This document shows, piece by piece, positions 23,791 to 36,476 of a DNA stretch of 64,000 nt (position 1 is the stretch's first letter; every line of letters starts with the position of its first letter). The stretch covers positions 310,001-374,000 of the forward strand of contig MU839105.1 in assembly GCA_030685235.1 (NCBI GenBank), in the 5' to 3' direction. The notes under the pieces were generated by a model that was not told where the DNA came from, did not search any database, and saw only the letters and a program-made list of their open reading frames with translations. Origin of the DNA: Copromyces sp. CBS 386.78. Lineage: Eukaryota; Ascomycota; Sordariomycetes; Sordariales; Sordariaceae. Made by a program: the position numbers and the translations under genes.

Positions 23791-26114
23791 CTACCCCCTA
23801 GCAGGAATAGTCCAAGCAACCAAATCATCCCTAACCTCAAACTCATCCACCTCTCTCGCCTTTCTGTTTCCCCATCCTCCACCTCCCCTACCACTTCCAC
23901 TCCCCGCCTCACTACCCAACGATAGCGTAGCTAAACTGCCCATGCTATCACTCCTCTCACGTCCTCTTTCTCCTCCTCCGAAACCCATTCTCCCAATGTT
24001 ACTTTCATAACTATTATTCTCTCCGTCCGTGATCACGACGCCCATCGAAACGGGATCTTGGACTTGGCTGTCTTGGCGGTTCAGGTGAGGGGGAGAGCCG
24101 AGGGGCGCGGCGGATGATAACATCTTGCCCAGATCCCTGAAAGTAGGGGAGAGGCCGTTGTTTAGGGACGTGTTGATGTTGTTTACGGAGTTTTTGGCTG
24201 TGGGCGTCATGGTGGAAGCGGAGGTAGCGGGGCGGTTATAGCCATTGGTGTTGAGGTTGTTGGGCTTGTTGTTCAGGCTGTTCAGGAGGTTTTTGAGGCT
24301 GGTGGCGTCGTCAGCTCCCCCGATGTCGCGCGTGAAGCCGTAGTTGTTGATGTTGTACCAGCTATCTTTGTCGGCCGCGCCTCCTTCGGGGAGGTCTTGG
24401 GACTGGGGCTGCAGTTGCTCCGCCATTACGGTTCGAATGCTCTTATCACTCGTTCCGCTGTGGTTACGGATGTGCTGTCTTAGGCGGGCCATGCTTCCTT
24501 GCGTTTGTTGGGTTGATGTTGTTGGAGCGGCGGTTTGTGGGCGGCGGAGGGTATCTCTGTTGTTACCCCTGCCATTGCTGCCGCTGTCTTCGTCTCCAGA
24601 AGCCGAGCCGCTGGTGGGCTCATCGCGACGACGGAGGTGGCGGGATCGAGAATTTCCTGCGCTCGGGGTACGGTAGGTTTTTTTCGGGCCGGGAGTCATG
24701 GGCGCCGCCCCTGGCACGCCACCCAGTCCTATGGAAATGGCGGCCGCGAGCTTATCGCGCTGGTCGCGGTAGTACTGGCCCGAGGCGGAGCGAAAGTGGT
24801 GTCCGCGTCCTCCTCCGAAACTGTGCTTCTTCCTGTGTCCAGCACGTGATTCGTCTCCGAAGTTGCTGTCGACGTTGTTGCTGTAACCCCCGCGACCACG
24901 CAAGATGGGTGAGGAGGTGTTCGCTGCCGAAGACATGTCCGTTCGGAACCCGTCGCCTCCAGAGAAGATGTCCTCGATGCACTGATCGGCTGTCAACTCG
25001 CCCGGCTGGGACTCCCAGCTGGCAGCCAGAACCCGACGGTAGCAGTCCTGTACCTCGAACTTGTCCCGCGACTTGTGGCTGAGACTGGGTAACTGGCCCA
25101 GCGCCAGATCGGCCGCGGCTTGGTGGTGGTTGCGGGCGGCGTTGTGGACGTCGGCGTTAGGGTCTAGCACGTCGCCAGCCATGAGACCGGCGATGCCGCC
25201 GAAAACGGGAGCGGTCTTGAGCGGCGGGGCGATGAAGTTGCGCTCGCCCTCGACTTGGATCATGAGGATGCTGATCTTGAGGGTCGAGTTGATCTTGCTT
25301 TCCTGCATCAGGTAACGGCGCACCACGCCGTCTTGGACGTCCTCTGCCGGGGTCATGCTGGCTGTCGTAGCGAAGGTCTTGGTGGTCATGGCCGTCATAG
25401 GACGTTCCTGCTCCTTTTCCTCCGCATCGGGCCGTAGATACTTGGGGCTGTTGCCGTCCGCCGGTGCTGGTGTAACCGCGCTTAGTGAGCTGCGGTTACG
25501 GCTGTGTCCGAACCGGAAGTCGGTCGCTGCTGGACCGCCGGGAGATCCGAGAAAAAACGGACTGATGCCGGTCGCAAAACCATCCCGGAGGATGGAGTCG
25601 CTCTCTTCGACATACTCGGCTAGGTTGAGGCGAACAACACCCAGGGTGGTTTTCTCTTCTCGGATGGGCGCTGGGCCGTTGCCGTTCACTGTGGCATTGG
25701 TGCTGAACAGCTGCAGAACCTCAAGCTCGATCGGACACTCGGTAAGGTTGTTGTTGCGGTCGACAGCGATGCGGATAGGGATGATCTTTGAGTAGTTGTA
25801 GTCAACTCGGTGGTTGGCAATGGGGCATTTCTGGGTCTTGCCGCGGTGCTCCGAGTGAATGCTGTGTGGAAAGTGCCATTTTATCAGGGAAGCTCCCGAG
25901 ACAAGTGGCACATTGTTCAAGTCATAGACCTAGGGCTTGAGTTAGACGACTAACTAGATATAGCGAAGTTCATGGTGAGGACAACATGCCTTGAGGTGAA
26001 GTTCGAACTTGGGCTAGAGCAATGATATTAGTACCGTGTTCCCCGCAGGCAGCAAGAGGGGGATGTGTGAATACGCACCTTTTTAGCCTTGCCGACTAAA
26101 GGAATGTGAACCAT
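23791..26114 (-). CDS. NT-C2 (EEIG1/EHBP1-type) domain protein
   Basis: Three exons: 26114-26079 (starting MVHIPLVGKAKK), 26013-25990, and 25929-23791, giving about 732 aa. Intron 1 is GT-AG (65 nt). Intron 2 (25989-25930, 60 nt) begins GCATGT and ends CCTAG, a GC-AG intron. Splicing yields KPKFELHLKVYDLNNVPLVSG, the first strand of the N-terminal C2 domain of EEIG1/EHBP1 proteins. The domain runs to about residue 255 and includes the RRYLMQESKINSTLKISI block and a FIAPPL segment. NT-C2 domains are thought to bind membranes or link them to the cytoskeleton (family knowledge). The rest is Ser/Asn/Gly-rich and probably disordered, with Asn-rich runs near residues 590-640 and a Gly/Arg-rich tail. 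The specific role is unknown. Confidence 0.85.
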
Positions 26115-27411
26115 ATCAGCTTAGAGGATCAAGGCAGATTCAGAGTGTTGAAGGAAAAATCCATTTCATAATGCCGGAAGTGCCGGTAGACAAGATGCAA
26201 CGAACAGCAGGACGGGCGTTCATAGTCAGGTTTTGGGGGTGAAGGAGTGATGGGAGTGAGACGAGGGGTAACCTGGGAAGGGTGGATGGGATGATGGAAT
26301 GAAGCGGAAGGGATGGTATGATAAGTGAATCTGATAAAAGGAACAAGAGGGAGGAAGGCTGAGTAAGGTAGTCATGCTTACTGAGGGCTGCCATGGTTAA
26401 GGTGCATGCGACAGGATTCAGCACCTATAGTAAAGGTACGGTACGCGGTCTCGGGACTGTAACTGTAACGGGGTTCCCGTGGTTGAGGCCGACACAAGGG
26501 GCACTCGAGGTTCCCTGCCGCAACGTGAGCTTTCCCGTTCCCGAATTAAGCCGGTGATATCGGTATCCCAACGCAACAACGGCAAGGCGACTCGGAACAA
26601 AACACTGGAAGCTCTCAGGGAGAGAAGTGGAAAGCTGGAGTTGTGCCGTTGCAGAGTTGGCTTGGCATGTAAGGTATCGCGGACGAACACAGTTGTAACG
26701 TAAGGTATTCCGTATTACCCCCTTGATAACCAAAACAAACAAGACAGCAAAGACTTGTATGATGTGATGAGAACTTTTGGATTGCCAGTTAGTAATGCTT
26801 CCACGACAAAAATCTGGAAAATCCTTTCTTAGCCCAACGGTTCTTCCTAGGCGCATTTGTTATACGCGGCACCACGGATATGATGGGTGTCCGAGCAGCC
26901 CCTTAAATAAAATGAACTAATGTCAAACGGGCAAGGCGATGAGGATGATGACATCCATTCGCCTTGCTGCCTCACTCCTTCAACCATGACTATATAGAAT
27001 TTTATCCACTCACCGCGACCTCTATTAAAAAAATGATAGGTGATGTCGAAACAATGTTCAAGACTGGGGAATGCCGAGCTTCCATTATGGGCCGCGAGGT
27101 TGGGGGCGAAATTCCGTGTTACAGAACCGCCAAGACCTTATCTCAGGGGACCTACTGCCTAAGCTGGTCTGTCAAGGATGCCGTGGAATCGTCAAGGTAC
27201 GGGACCTGAATTTGGACATTACCCCAAGTGGGGACATCTCCCCGCTTGGGACCCACTAGCTGATCGACTGATAAGCCCGATAAGAGCTTCAGAAATTCAT
27301 TACTATTCATTGTCACTGAGCAGGACTCCAATTCCTCAGAGTACACAAACACCACACGGCCACCTCCATCCGCCGGAAACATACGCCAATGTCCACCGAA
27401 CCATAGTCGCC
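26115..27411. promoter_or_regulatory. divergent promoter region, NT-C2 gene and POP1
   Basis: 1.3 kb between the start codons of two oppositely oriented genes. Frames here are short or overlap on opposite strands. The POP1 frame stays open upstream to 27178, but the first ATG with a good fungal context (gccATGg) is 27412. Confidence 0.55.
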
Positions 27412-30228
27412 ATGGACAATACTCAGAAACAAGCTGCCTCGGGCAAGGCGGCGGCCGATTCCAAGAAGCGCAAGGAAGCGCCATCATCAGCAGCGACCGG
27501 CTTCAAAAATCTGCATCAACAAGGCAGAGAATCGCGTCCTCCAGCCCGGCCACAAAAGCGCGTCAAGTTTCAAGATGCCCGCAACATTCGCAGCCAGCCT
27601 CCCGACGCCGCCCTCGACGGCGAAGGAAAGCTCGACCTCCAAAAGTTCCTCAATGCCCGCGAATTCGAGATCAAGGCCCTCGAGACTAGCATGCAAAAAT
27701 GCAAGACCGCCAATGCCACCAGAGTTTTCCAGCAGGTCCCGCGCGAGATGAGACGGCGAACCGCGAGTCACAACGCCAAGAGAGTCCCCAAGAGGCTGCG
27801 CGACAGAGCGAAAAGAGAGATGCTGGAGGACAACACACCAACCGTCGAAGCGAGGAAACGACGACCACGCACAACACGCGCCAGGATACGTGCCGAAAAC
27901 GCAAAGCGACTCGAGAAACTGGCCGCAAACAAGAAAAAGAGAGCATTGCAAGGGGAGAACAAGGACGAGCCCGGAAAGACTACAATCCACACGAGAGCCC
28001 CGAGACCCAAGATACGACGTGATACCCTAAACGAACCCCCAAAGTCAAAGTCAAAGTTCAACAAGAGACAGATCAACAAGACTTGGCTCCCTACCCATCT
28101 ATGGCATGCCAAACGAGCGACCATGACCGAACCAACCAAGCCCCTGTGGCGATTTGCGATCCCTATGACACCGACGCAAAAGTCCTATCGACCCACCCAC
28201 CGAGCTTCTGGACAAAAGGGAACCATGTTCTGGGATACGAGTTACATGAGCACAGCCAGGATATATGGAATAGCCCGAGGCATTGAGCAGGTCCTCAAGG
28301 CGTTAGGGCTGACCCAGGCGAGTACATGGGGCAATCGTGGCAGGAAATGGAGAGCTGGCACTAGGACATGGAGCGGTATGGTGAGCAGACAGCAAGGGAA
28401 CTCCAGAAGGGACGTTGGGCCTGCAACAATTCTGTGGAACCCTTCTCCGACAGACGAGACGGCCGCGACCGAGTCAAACACTACCGAGGAGAACAAGACT
28501 CAACGACAGGTCTTAATCCGGACACACCCCTCATGCTTCCTGGAACTCTTCGACGAGCTGGTTAAGCTCGCAAAGTTACAGACGCCGCAAGTTCATGTCG
28601 AGGACTTGCGTTTCGAAGTCGGTAGCATCGAACTTACCGGACCCGGCTCCACAGAGACGTTGCTCGCTGTACTCCAGCCATATCATACCGAGGAGCGTCA
28701 CGGACAGGTTTTCTCCTCTTTGGTCGGGGTAACGAATCCCGCCTCTCTTCCTAAAGATGCAGTGCTGGGCTTCTCAGTCAAGGATCCCCGATTGTCATAT
28801 CCTCCCAAGCGGGTAGACACCACCAGCAAGGTTTCCGATCCCGCTCTCCTCGATACTCTGACACAATGGCCTGTCGAGGAACAGGTGAAGCCATATGGGC
28901 TCTTTGACCGTGATGTTCGCTTCAAAGCGTCCAATCTACCACCACAAAAGTCCATCAATCGCCGAAAGGGCGCCAATATTCCAGGGCAAGAAATACAAGT
29001 CACGGCAGCGGACCCCCCTATACCAGTCATCGTGTTCGCCTCCAGCCCGGCAGCTGGTGGTCAGGCACAGGGAACCTGGACACTGATGGCACCATGGAAG
29101 TGTATTTTGCCGATATGGTACAGCATCGTCCATTACCCCTTGTCCACTGGAGGAAATCCTCGGCTGGGAGGGTTGAATGAGCAGCGGCAGATTGCCTTTG
29201 AACAAGGGACCGCCTGGTTCCCTGGGGACTTCCTGGGGACAAATGCGGGAGTCGTCTGGGAGATGGAGCAGCGCATGCAGCGTAAGAAGGCTTGGGATCG
29301 GCGTCCAAAGGGCAAGCGTATTGAATGGGCCTCGCTGGATCTCGGCGCTGGACGAAAGGGCGAGATTGGGGATGGCCTAGCGTGCGATTTTGAACATCTG
29401 TTCGGTTTGCCCAAGGTCCCTTCGCCGAGCTCCTCCTCTGGGGACCAGTCCACCCTGGATGTCGATCCAAATGCAATGGACGTCGATCCTCGGGAAGAGG
29501 CTGAAGCCGCGTCCAAGTTGGGGAAGCCCCACAAAAATACTCTGCCGTCTTTGGCGACAGTTGAGCAGATGAAGAAGACGGAGTTTAACGCCCTTGTCTC
29601 CTCGGCTGATTCGGCCAGCAGGCCTCCGCCACGGTCGATCATATCAGTCAACATCAGATTTGTAACCAGAGGCGTTGCAAATGCATGCGCCAGGATATAT
29701 CGTCTCCCATCTCGGCCTTCAGCAACGACGACCGTCCCGTCGTCAGAGGCGGAAGTACCCGCTACAGATCCGGTTGCAGCCGGCGTAGGTTCTCTACCAG
29801 CGGATCTCCGCGACCAATGGCTTCAAAAACTCCCCAGCCAGAGAAACGGCAGCAAGTCCCACAAAACCACCACAAACGCAGCTCCACACATGCCTCGCGA
29901 CGTCGATCATGGTACTCGGAAACAATTGATGGCCAAGTCTCTCCTATCCGGGGATCCATTGCCCTACCCCAGGCCCTCGGCAGCTAATCAGACCGACATC
30001 GGCGGCGGTGCCCATCCGCTGTGCCCCGGCGAGGAGGACCTGATGGGGTTCGTGACAGCAGGGGCGTACAGCCTTAGCGAGGGCAAGGGTACGGCGGTTG
30101 GTGCGATCTCCGCCGAGAAGGCGTTTGATACCCTTAAAGAGTCTGGGGGGGTTAAAGGGGGAAGGCTCTGCATTGTGAGGAATGCCGGGGAGAGCGTGGG
30201 CTGGCTGGCTAGGTGGGAGCTGGTGTGA
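27412..30228 (+). CDS. POP1: POP1, largest protein of RNase P and RNase MRP
   Basis: Common subunit of RNase P (5' tRNA maturation) and RNase MRP (pre-rRNA cleavage) in the nucleus and nucleolus. Intronless, 938 aa from ATG 27412, close to the usual fungal length. A short basic N-terminus leads into the conserved block around KRVKFQDARNI and LQKFLNAREFEIKALE. The Arg/Lys-rich POP1 domain follows (QVPREMRRRTASHNAKRVPKR, the classic family signature), then KTWLPTHLWHAKRA with the conserved His-Trp-rich segment. The POPLD domain is recognisable at about residues 535-640, including WTLMAPWKCILPIWYS and the block ending QRQIAFEQGTAWFPGDFLGT. The C-terminal block carries DLMGFVTAGAYSLSEGKGTAVG and ends GWLARWELV, the usual end of the family. 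An acidic MDVDP-type insert near residue 685 is variable. Identity is near certain. Confidence 0.97.
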   Translation: MDNTQKQAASGKAAADSKKRKEAPSSAATGFKNLHQQGRESRPPARPQKRVKFQDARNIRSQPPDAALDGEGKLDLQKFLNAREFEIKALETSMQKCKTANATRVFQQVPREMRRRTASHNAKRVPKRLRDRAKREMLEDNTPTVEARKRRPRTTRARIRAENAKRLEKLAANKKKRALQGENKDEPGKTTIHTRAPRPKIRRDTLNEPPKSKSKFNKRQINKTWLPTHLWHAKRATMTEPTKPLWRFAIPMTPTQKSYRPTHRASGQKGTMFWDTSYMSTARIYGIARGIEQVLKALGLTQASTWGNRGRKWRAGTRTWSGMVSRQQGNSRRDVGPATILWNPSPTDETAATESNTTEENKTQRQVLIRTHPSCFLELFDELVKLAKLQTPQVHVEDLRFEVGSIELTGPGSTETLLAVLQPYHTEERHGQVFSSLVGVTNPASLPKDAVLGFSVKDPRLSYPPKRVDTTSKVSDPALLDTLTQWPVEEQVKPYGLFDRDVRFKASNLPPQKSINRRKGANIPGQEIQVTAADPPIPVIVFASSPAAGGQAQGTWTLMAPWKCILPIWYSIVHYPLSTGGNPRLGGLNEQRQIAFEQGTAWFPGDFLGTNAGVVWEMEQRMQRKKAWDRRPKGKRIEWASLDLGAGRKGEIGDGLACDFEHLFGLPKVPSPSSSSGDQSTLDVDPNAMDVDPREEAEAASKLGKPHKNTLPSLATVEQMKKTEFNALVSSADSASRPPPRSIISVNIRFVTRGVANACARIYRLPSRPSATTTVPSSEAEVPATDPVAAGVGSLPADLRDQWLQKLPSQRNGSKSHKTTTNAAPHMPRDVDHGTRKQLMAKSLLSGDPLPYPRPSAANQTDIGGGAHPLCPGEEDLMGFVTAGAYSLSEGKGTAVGAISAEKAFDTLKESGGVKGGRLCIVRNAGESVGWLARWELV

Positions 30229-30703
30229 AGACAGCCTGAAAGTGAGATGAGATGAGATGATACTGCGTACATGATATGAGGAGACCTGACGATCTGACTA
30301 CTACGATATGAGATACCTGTTAATGGAACGCGGTTGTCGATATCGATACTTGGGCGAGCTGCAAGCCGTGAAAAATCCACTGAGATGATGTGGTCTCACT
30401 CAGACTCGGGAAAAAAAAATGACTGAAAAGTGATAAAGATTTTTGTTGAAGAACGGGAACAACACCCTATCGTACCTAGTCTGATTGCAAACCATGTCTC
30501 GGCTGTTCAGATACCGAAGCTTTCGGGGAATTATAGGCCGAAGAAGTCGGTCGATGAAGAGCTTTTGTCACAGTGGTATCTACACTACATAGGTACATAC
30601 GCAGGCCTAGGCCTAATCCAAGCCCATGTCGTCGGAAGCTTCCGGTGCCATAGAGTTGGGAAGCTTGGTGGTGAACGCTAAGGTAGGCTGCATGGAGTCG
30701 TAC
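30229..30703. other. POP1 3' region up to the repeat block
   Basis: Unique, GC-balanced DNA with a GATGA repeat near 30246-30262 and an A-tract at 30411-30419. It ends abruptly at the left LTR of the copia element. No gene is supported. Confidence 0.5.
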
Positions 30704-30874
30704 TATCAGATTAGAGGGTGGATATCTGGGTTTCTGGCTATACTCAATCTAGGTTAGCCGCCCAGCCCCCTAAATTACTGGTTTCTAGGTCCCTCTAGGA
30801 TACTCCAGCACCCCCCAGACCTTCTAGGCGAATTAATTATATACACTCTTCAATCAATCAATTCTATACAGTCA
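30704..30874 (+). repeat. 5' LTR of the copia element
   Basis: 171 bp, begins TATCAGATTAG and ends CAGTCA. It matches 36477-36647 with no gaps and about 20 differences, all transitions. Confidence 0.9.
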
Positions 30875-33800
30875 CATCTAATAATTAACAATCTGATTTA
30901 CATATTCACGATAAAAGCGCCACAATAATTAATATAAGCAATATCCCTACGAAACTAACAACGTTAGCTATATCTTTATCAAAAGAATCCACTAATAAAG
31001 CCATTACAATCGTTTTTAAAACCTAAAACAATTAGCCTAACTAATACAAAGCCTTTAAACGACTAATTAGAAACAACTAAAACTTCAGCAATTAATTACT
31101 TAAGGACGGGCCTATAATCTAGAAGATCCTACCTCCCAAACCAGAAAATTTCTTCCTTACAAAGCCCGCAAAAGATCGTATACTAACAGCAAAAAAAAAA
31201 TTTATCAAATACAATAAAAGAATCCGGGTTAAAAAGGTCGTAGCGACTACAATAACTACAATAACTACTACTACAACCTAAACCCAAACTTAAACCCAAA
31301 CTAACGAAAACGGTTCGGAAACTACTACTACCGCCTAATTCTAATAAAAAACTAAATAAAAATCTAATGAAGAAAATCTTAAAAAAGAAAATAAATACCG
31401 TACCGAACAAAATATTAAAGAAAATATAATAATCAACCCTACTATAGATCTTACCGTAGGAAGAAAAATTACTTATAACTAGGCTAATAATACGTATAAT
31501 ACCCGCTATAAATACTAAAAGGATTTTAACGATATTAATACAAGAATCTACAACTAAATAAATACTTACATCGCTAATTACTTTACTAACACCGCTTTCG
31601 AATAAAATAAATCCACCCGTAAATAACTAAAACAAATTAAATATCAAATCAACTACTAGCCTATCGACTAAATCGCTACTACCCGGCGAAAATACCAGGC
31701 CTTTATTAAGGAAACCGCTAAGAAACTACCTAAAAACTTTAAAAAATAGGTTTCAAACTAGGAAATCCTCATCGCCCACAACAAAAAACTAAGTATTAAC
31801 GAAACCACTTCCCCTACTTTATAATTTACCAATTTTATCAATATAATCCGCGAATATAAACCTATTTAAATAAATAATATTTAGAAATTTAATCGCAACC
31901 TAGAAAATTCGTATTTAAACTATAAGAATATATCTACTAATTTTAAAAAGGTCGGTATACTAGAACGTACCGCACTATTAACCAATAAAAAAATTATAAT
32001 TCGTAACGCTTAAAATACTAATTAATCTAATTTAAAAGAATTTATACTTAAGAAGGAAGATACTCTTAATTTTAATCGTAAAAAGAAATAAAAAATATAT
32101 GTAAAAAAGAAACGTAACGTAAATAAAAACGCGAATAATTCTTTATAACTAAAAAAGAAAGGGAAATCCACACCGCTATACAAAGTATACAAACAAAACC
32201 CTTACCCAATAATATACTACTAATATTTAATACTTAAAATTAAAAATAACCCTACTTAAAAGCCTAATAACTCTATTTAAAAACTTATTAATAAAAATCT
32301 TAAAAAATTTCCTAAAATCCGCAAAGAAGTAAAAAAAGCCAAGAACTAAATATAGGACCGCTTTATTACCTCTACGCAAACCGCTACCTTAAAAATTTAA
32401 AGGCAACGAAAAATCGGCACCTACAACTCAACATTTCTCATTAAACAAAGTACTTTCAATACGAATAATAGGGGAGATATTTATCTACTTAAGAACTTTA
32501 TAATCTTTAATTTTAAGGCTTCCCTTTATATCTTCAATAAAATTAATTATTTTTCTTTATTTCGAATAATATCCCTAGAAGACTATATTTAAACTAAAGA
32601 TTCTTAAATACCTATTAAAGGTTTTAGGACTATTAACGTAAAAATATAAAAAAAGAGGGGAATTCTATAATTATAGCTAAGAAAAGTCGCCTTCTACCCT
32701 AATTTTACTATAAATCTTATATTTTTACACCTACTTCGAAAGCAAAGTTTTTCCTAAAATTATAAACCACCCAATAATTACCTTCGTCGACTAAATAATT
32801 CAATTTTCTATTTCCTTTAAAAAATCTATTATTAAATAATTTTCAAATACCTTCACCTCTTCTTTAACCGTATTATTTTCTTTATTTAATAAAACTATTT
32901 TAATTCCTATACTAACCGTCGTATATATAAAATACCCGCCTAATTTTAATATAAATAATTTAATTACTATAGCCTATAAATCTTCGAATATTTTTATAAT
33001 ATTAAAAACACTAAATTTAAAAGACTAACGATTTATTAATATAACGCGTATAATATATTTAAAATTAAATAATAAATTATATAAAAATTACGTAATTAAA
33101 ATTTTGGATTAAAAAAATGTTTTACTATTAACTTTCTCGAATACGAATAAAGGAAAAAAGGTTTTAAATATATAATACTTATTATTTATTGATAAATTAA
33201 ATTCATTTAAAATATTTATATAGCGATATATATAATAAAAACTATTGCTAAAAGACTATTTTCAATTATCGATATAATTAATCACTGGTACAATATTAAA
33301 ATTAAATATATTAAATATAATAACGAATTTAATAGCTAATATATTAAAAATAAACTAATTATTCGCCTTATTATTTTCGAACCTTCAATATTTAATACTC
33401 AAATTTAAAACGGCGGTACTAAACGTTTAAGGGGTATAATTAAAAAAAAGGCGCGTACTATAGTAAATAACTCCTATTTCCCTTATAACTTCTAGCTTTA
33501 AATTGTCTTAATAACAATCTACTTTATTAACTAATCGCCTAAATATCTCTACAATTAAAAATCTTCTTACGAACAATTTTATACTTTCGTAACCTATTGT
33601 AAAAGGGTATAAACTAATCCCCAGAAATTTAATTTCAATTATCTACGTATTTGAAATTATAAAATTTACGTAATAATAAAAATCGCCTAAAAGAAGGAAT
33701 AATAACGAAAGAAATTCTAGTTAAAAATATAAATTAATTACTTCGTCGGCTATATTACCTCGTCTATTTACTAAATTTAGAACCTATAGACTAACCGCAT

Positions 33801-35663
33801 TATTTATACCTGTAATATACTTTTTAACGAAAATTCAATCTATTTAAAGAACTTTAATAAAATTAAAAAGGGGTTAAGACTAATTAATAATAAAATCTCT
33901 AATTTATTTAATAAAGTTGACTACCTACTTTAACCATCTACGTAATATTTCGAACCCTTTAACGCAATTTAAAATATAAAAAATAATAATATTACTTATT
34001 TACTACCCTTACTCTTCAATAACGAATTATAAATAAATAATAATATTATTAACCTTAAACTAATTAAGCCCAACGTTTAAAGTAAAATATCCCTCGACTT
34101 TATATTCGGATATCCTAACCCTCTAAATATATTACTAACCGTTCTTTCTACTAATTTTACTATTAACCTACTAAAGCCTATTTCCTTCCTAATTTTCGAA
34201 CTATAGGAAATTACCTTTAACGTTAGGAAATTATTCAACTAATAGGTTAAAAATAGGGTAAAATTATTATAAAAGTAAAAATCAATTATTTAATTACTAA
34301 AGGTAGTTAATTAAACTCTATTAAACGTTAAAATCTACCCCCAATCCTAAAAACTCACTGCAATCTCGAATATTATAAATTAAAAAACCTCTTTAAATAA
34401 ATAAAAAAAATATACTTTAATAATTATAAAGAAATAAAATCGTAAGTAAAAGTCGATAAAAATATCCTTCGTACTAAAAGTATCTAAATCTTTAATTATA
34501 TATAAATATATATATATAAATTCAATAAATATAATCGCTTTTAAAAGGTAAAGGCTCGCTTTATAATTAAAGGGGATTAATAGTATTATTATAAGAAAAA
34601 AACGTACGCCTTTATATTAACTAATTGTTCTTTCTAATCCATTATCGTTTATACTATTAAATTCAATTTCGAATTTATCTAATATAATGCTATAAATACC
34701 TTCGTTAACGCCTATCTTAATAAGGAAATCTATATATATATACCCCCTAAATATCGAAAATATTATATAATATTTAAATTATTTAAAGCCTTCTATAGTT
34801 TATAATGTATTCTTTTATTTTAATAACGAAAATTTAATAGTATTTTTAAAAATATAAATTTCCAACTATTACTCGAAAATTTATATATCCTCAAACGCAA
34901 TAAGATTCTAATCTTTTATTATATTAATAATATTATATTTACCTTCGACCAAAAATTATATAATAAAATCAATTAAATAATAAAGAATTTAAAAGAGAAA
35001 TATAAATTTATAAGGGGTAATAACTTCCAATAATTTCTAAGCATCGAAATTATTCGAAATTAAAAAGTAAAATTAATTTAATTATTTTAACGGGAATATA
35101 TTTATAAAATTACTAAATTCATTAAAAATCCCTATACTTTCGCCTTTATTCTAATAAATAATAAAGAATTTTTATTTTATAATAGTATAATTACCTTTAA
35201 TAAAATATAAGATTATTAAATTGTCGTCGGATTAATAATATATGTTATAATAATTACCCAAATAAATATCGCCTTTATAACTAACCGTTTAACTCGCTAC
35301 AATTACAATCTCAATCCTTAGTATTATAAAGTTATTAATAAAATATTATACTACCTTTAATTCTACTTAAATTTTTCCCTTTATTTTAAATCGTTATCAA
35401 AACTCAAAATAACCTCGAATACTTTATACGCCGATAACTCACTAAATCGAAAAAACTCATATAACTTCACGATTAAACTATTTAATAGTTTCGTATACTA
35501 AGGTACTATTAAATAGAAAATAATATTAATTTTAATAATTAAAGTAGAATTACTATTTATCTCTAACGTAATAAAGGAAATAATCGCTATTATACGCCTA
35601 TATAAGGAAATCGAAATCCCTTTCAATTAGGAAATACTTATAATTAACTATAATAATGAGGAG

Positions 35664-35701
35664 CTCTATCCGCACGTGGATAAAACTCTATCCGCACGTG
35701 G
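35664..35701 (+). repeat. left inverted repeat of the nested element (perfect 38 bp)
   Basis: Two direct copies of CTCTATCCGCACGTGG, 22 bp apart; reverse complement of 36049-36086. Confidence 0.95.
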
Positions 35702-36048
35702 ATCCACTTTTCCCTTTTAACTATAACTTAGTCAAACCTTGGTGTATAAAACTGAAAGTAGTACTAAATTACTCGCTGATTTTTGCCGGATTTTTTGAAC
35801 TAACTACCGATTTTATAGCTTTAAGCGTTACCTAAATCCTAATTTCATAGCATTTTAACTTTTAATGTTCCTAATTATTCATTTATAATAGCTTACTTTC
35901 CTAGAGGTTTTCCTACGCTATATAATACATACGTTCTTCAAAGAAGTATTGTTGGGTAGAGAAAAAAAATAGCAAAAATATAATATACCTTTTATTTCCT
36001 TTAGACTTCTTGGCGCTTTAAAAAAGATATTGAAATTCTTTTTTTTTT

Positions 36049-36086
36049 CCACGTGCGGATAGAGTTTTATCCACGTGCGGATAGAG
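36049..36086 (-). repeat. right inverted repeat of the nested element (perfect 38 bp)
   Basis: Reverse complement of 35664-35701, preceded by a T-tract. Confidence 0.95.
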
Positions 36087-36476
36087 TTTCTCATAATAAT
36101 ACCTAAACAATCTATATTCTAACCGTTAAAATATTATAATTAATAATTAAATTTAAATATATTAATATTTATTATTACTAATTATAGTAAAAAATTATAA
36201 AAGGAAGGATTGTAGTCGAATATTTAAAAACAAAGAAAATACTAGTAAACGGTTTAATAAAGGTATTAGGACAATTAGATTATAAAAAGTTCCAAAATTT
36301 AATAGGGATAGTAAACGTACTGGGTCGCAAAGAAATAAAGATTAAGAAGGAAGTTCCTAACGATATTTTAGAAGATATTTATAATTTAATTAGGGAAATT
36401 AATGTATTAGAAGAGAGAAAATTATAAATAACTTTACTTTTACCCTATTTTAAAAAGGTCTATAAGTAAGGGGGTA

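Larger units (their letters stand above)
35656..36094. mobile_element. 439-bp MITE-like element with compound inverted repeats, nested in copia
   Basis: Left end 35656-35701 and right end 36049-36094 are 46-bp inverted repeats with two transition mismatches; the inner 38 bp (35664-35701 against 36049-36086) are perfect. Each end contains the core CTCTATCCGCACGTGG twice with a 22-bp period, so the element carries four copies, each with a CACGTG palindrome. The interior has no ORF. It splits the copia RNase H region. The flanks are AT repeats, so the target duplication cannot be fixed. Unlike the surrounding DNA, its ends keep CpA and CpG sites. Confidence 0.85.
31180..36420 (+). pseudogene. 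degenerate copia gag-pol
   Basis: Readable only through stops. Recognisable order: Lys/Asn-rich gag region, integrase (33000-33990), reverse transcriptase (about 34080-35130), and RNase H (from about 35220, resuming after the inserted element at about 36095 and ending near 36350 with a KTKKI..N.L.K.L segment typical of the copia C-terminus). Stops lie where Gln or Trp codons are expected, consistent with C-to-T and G-to-A change. Confidence 0.75.
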
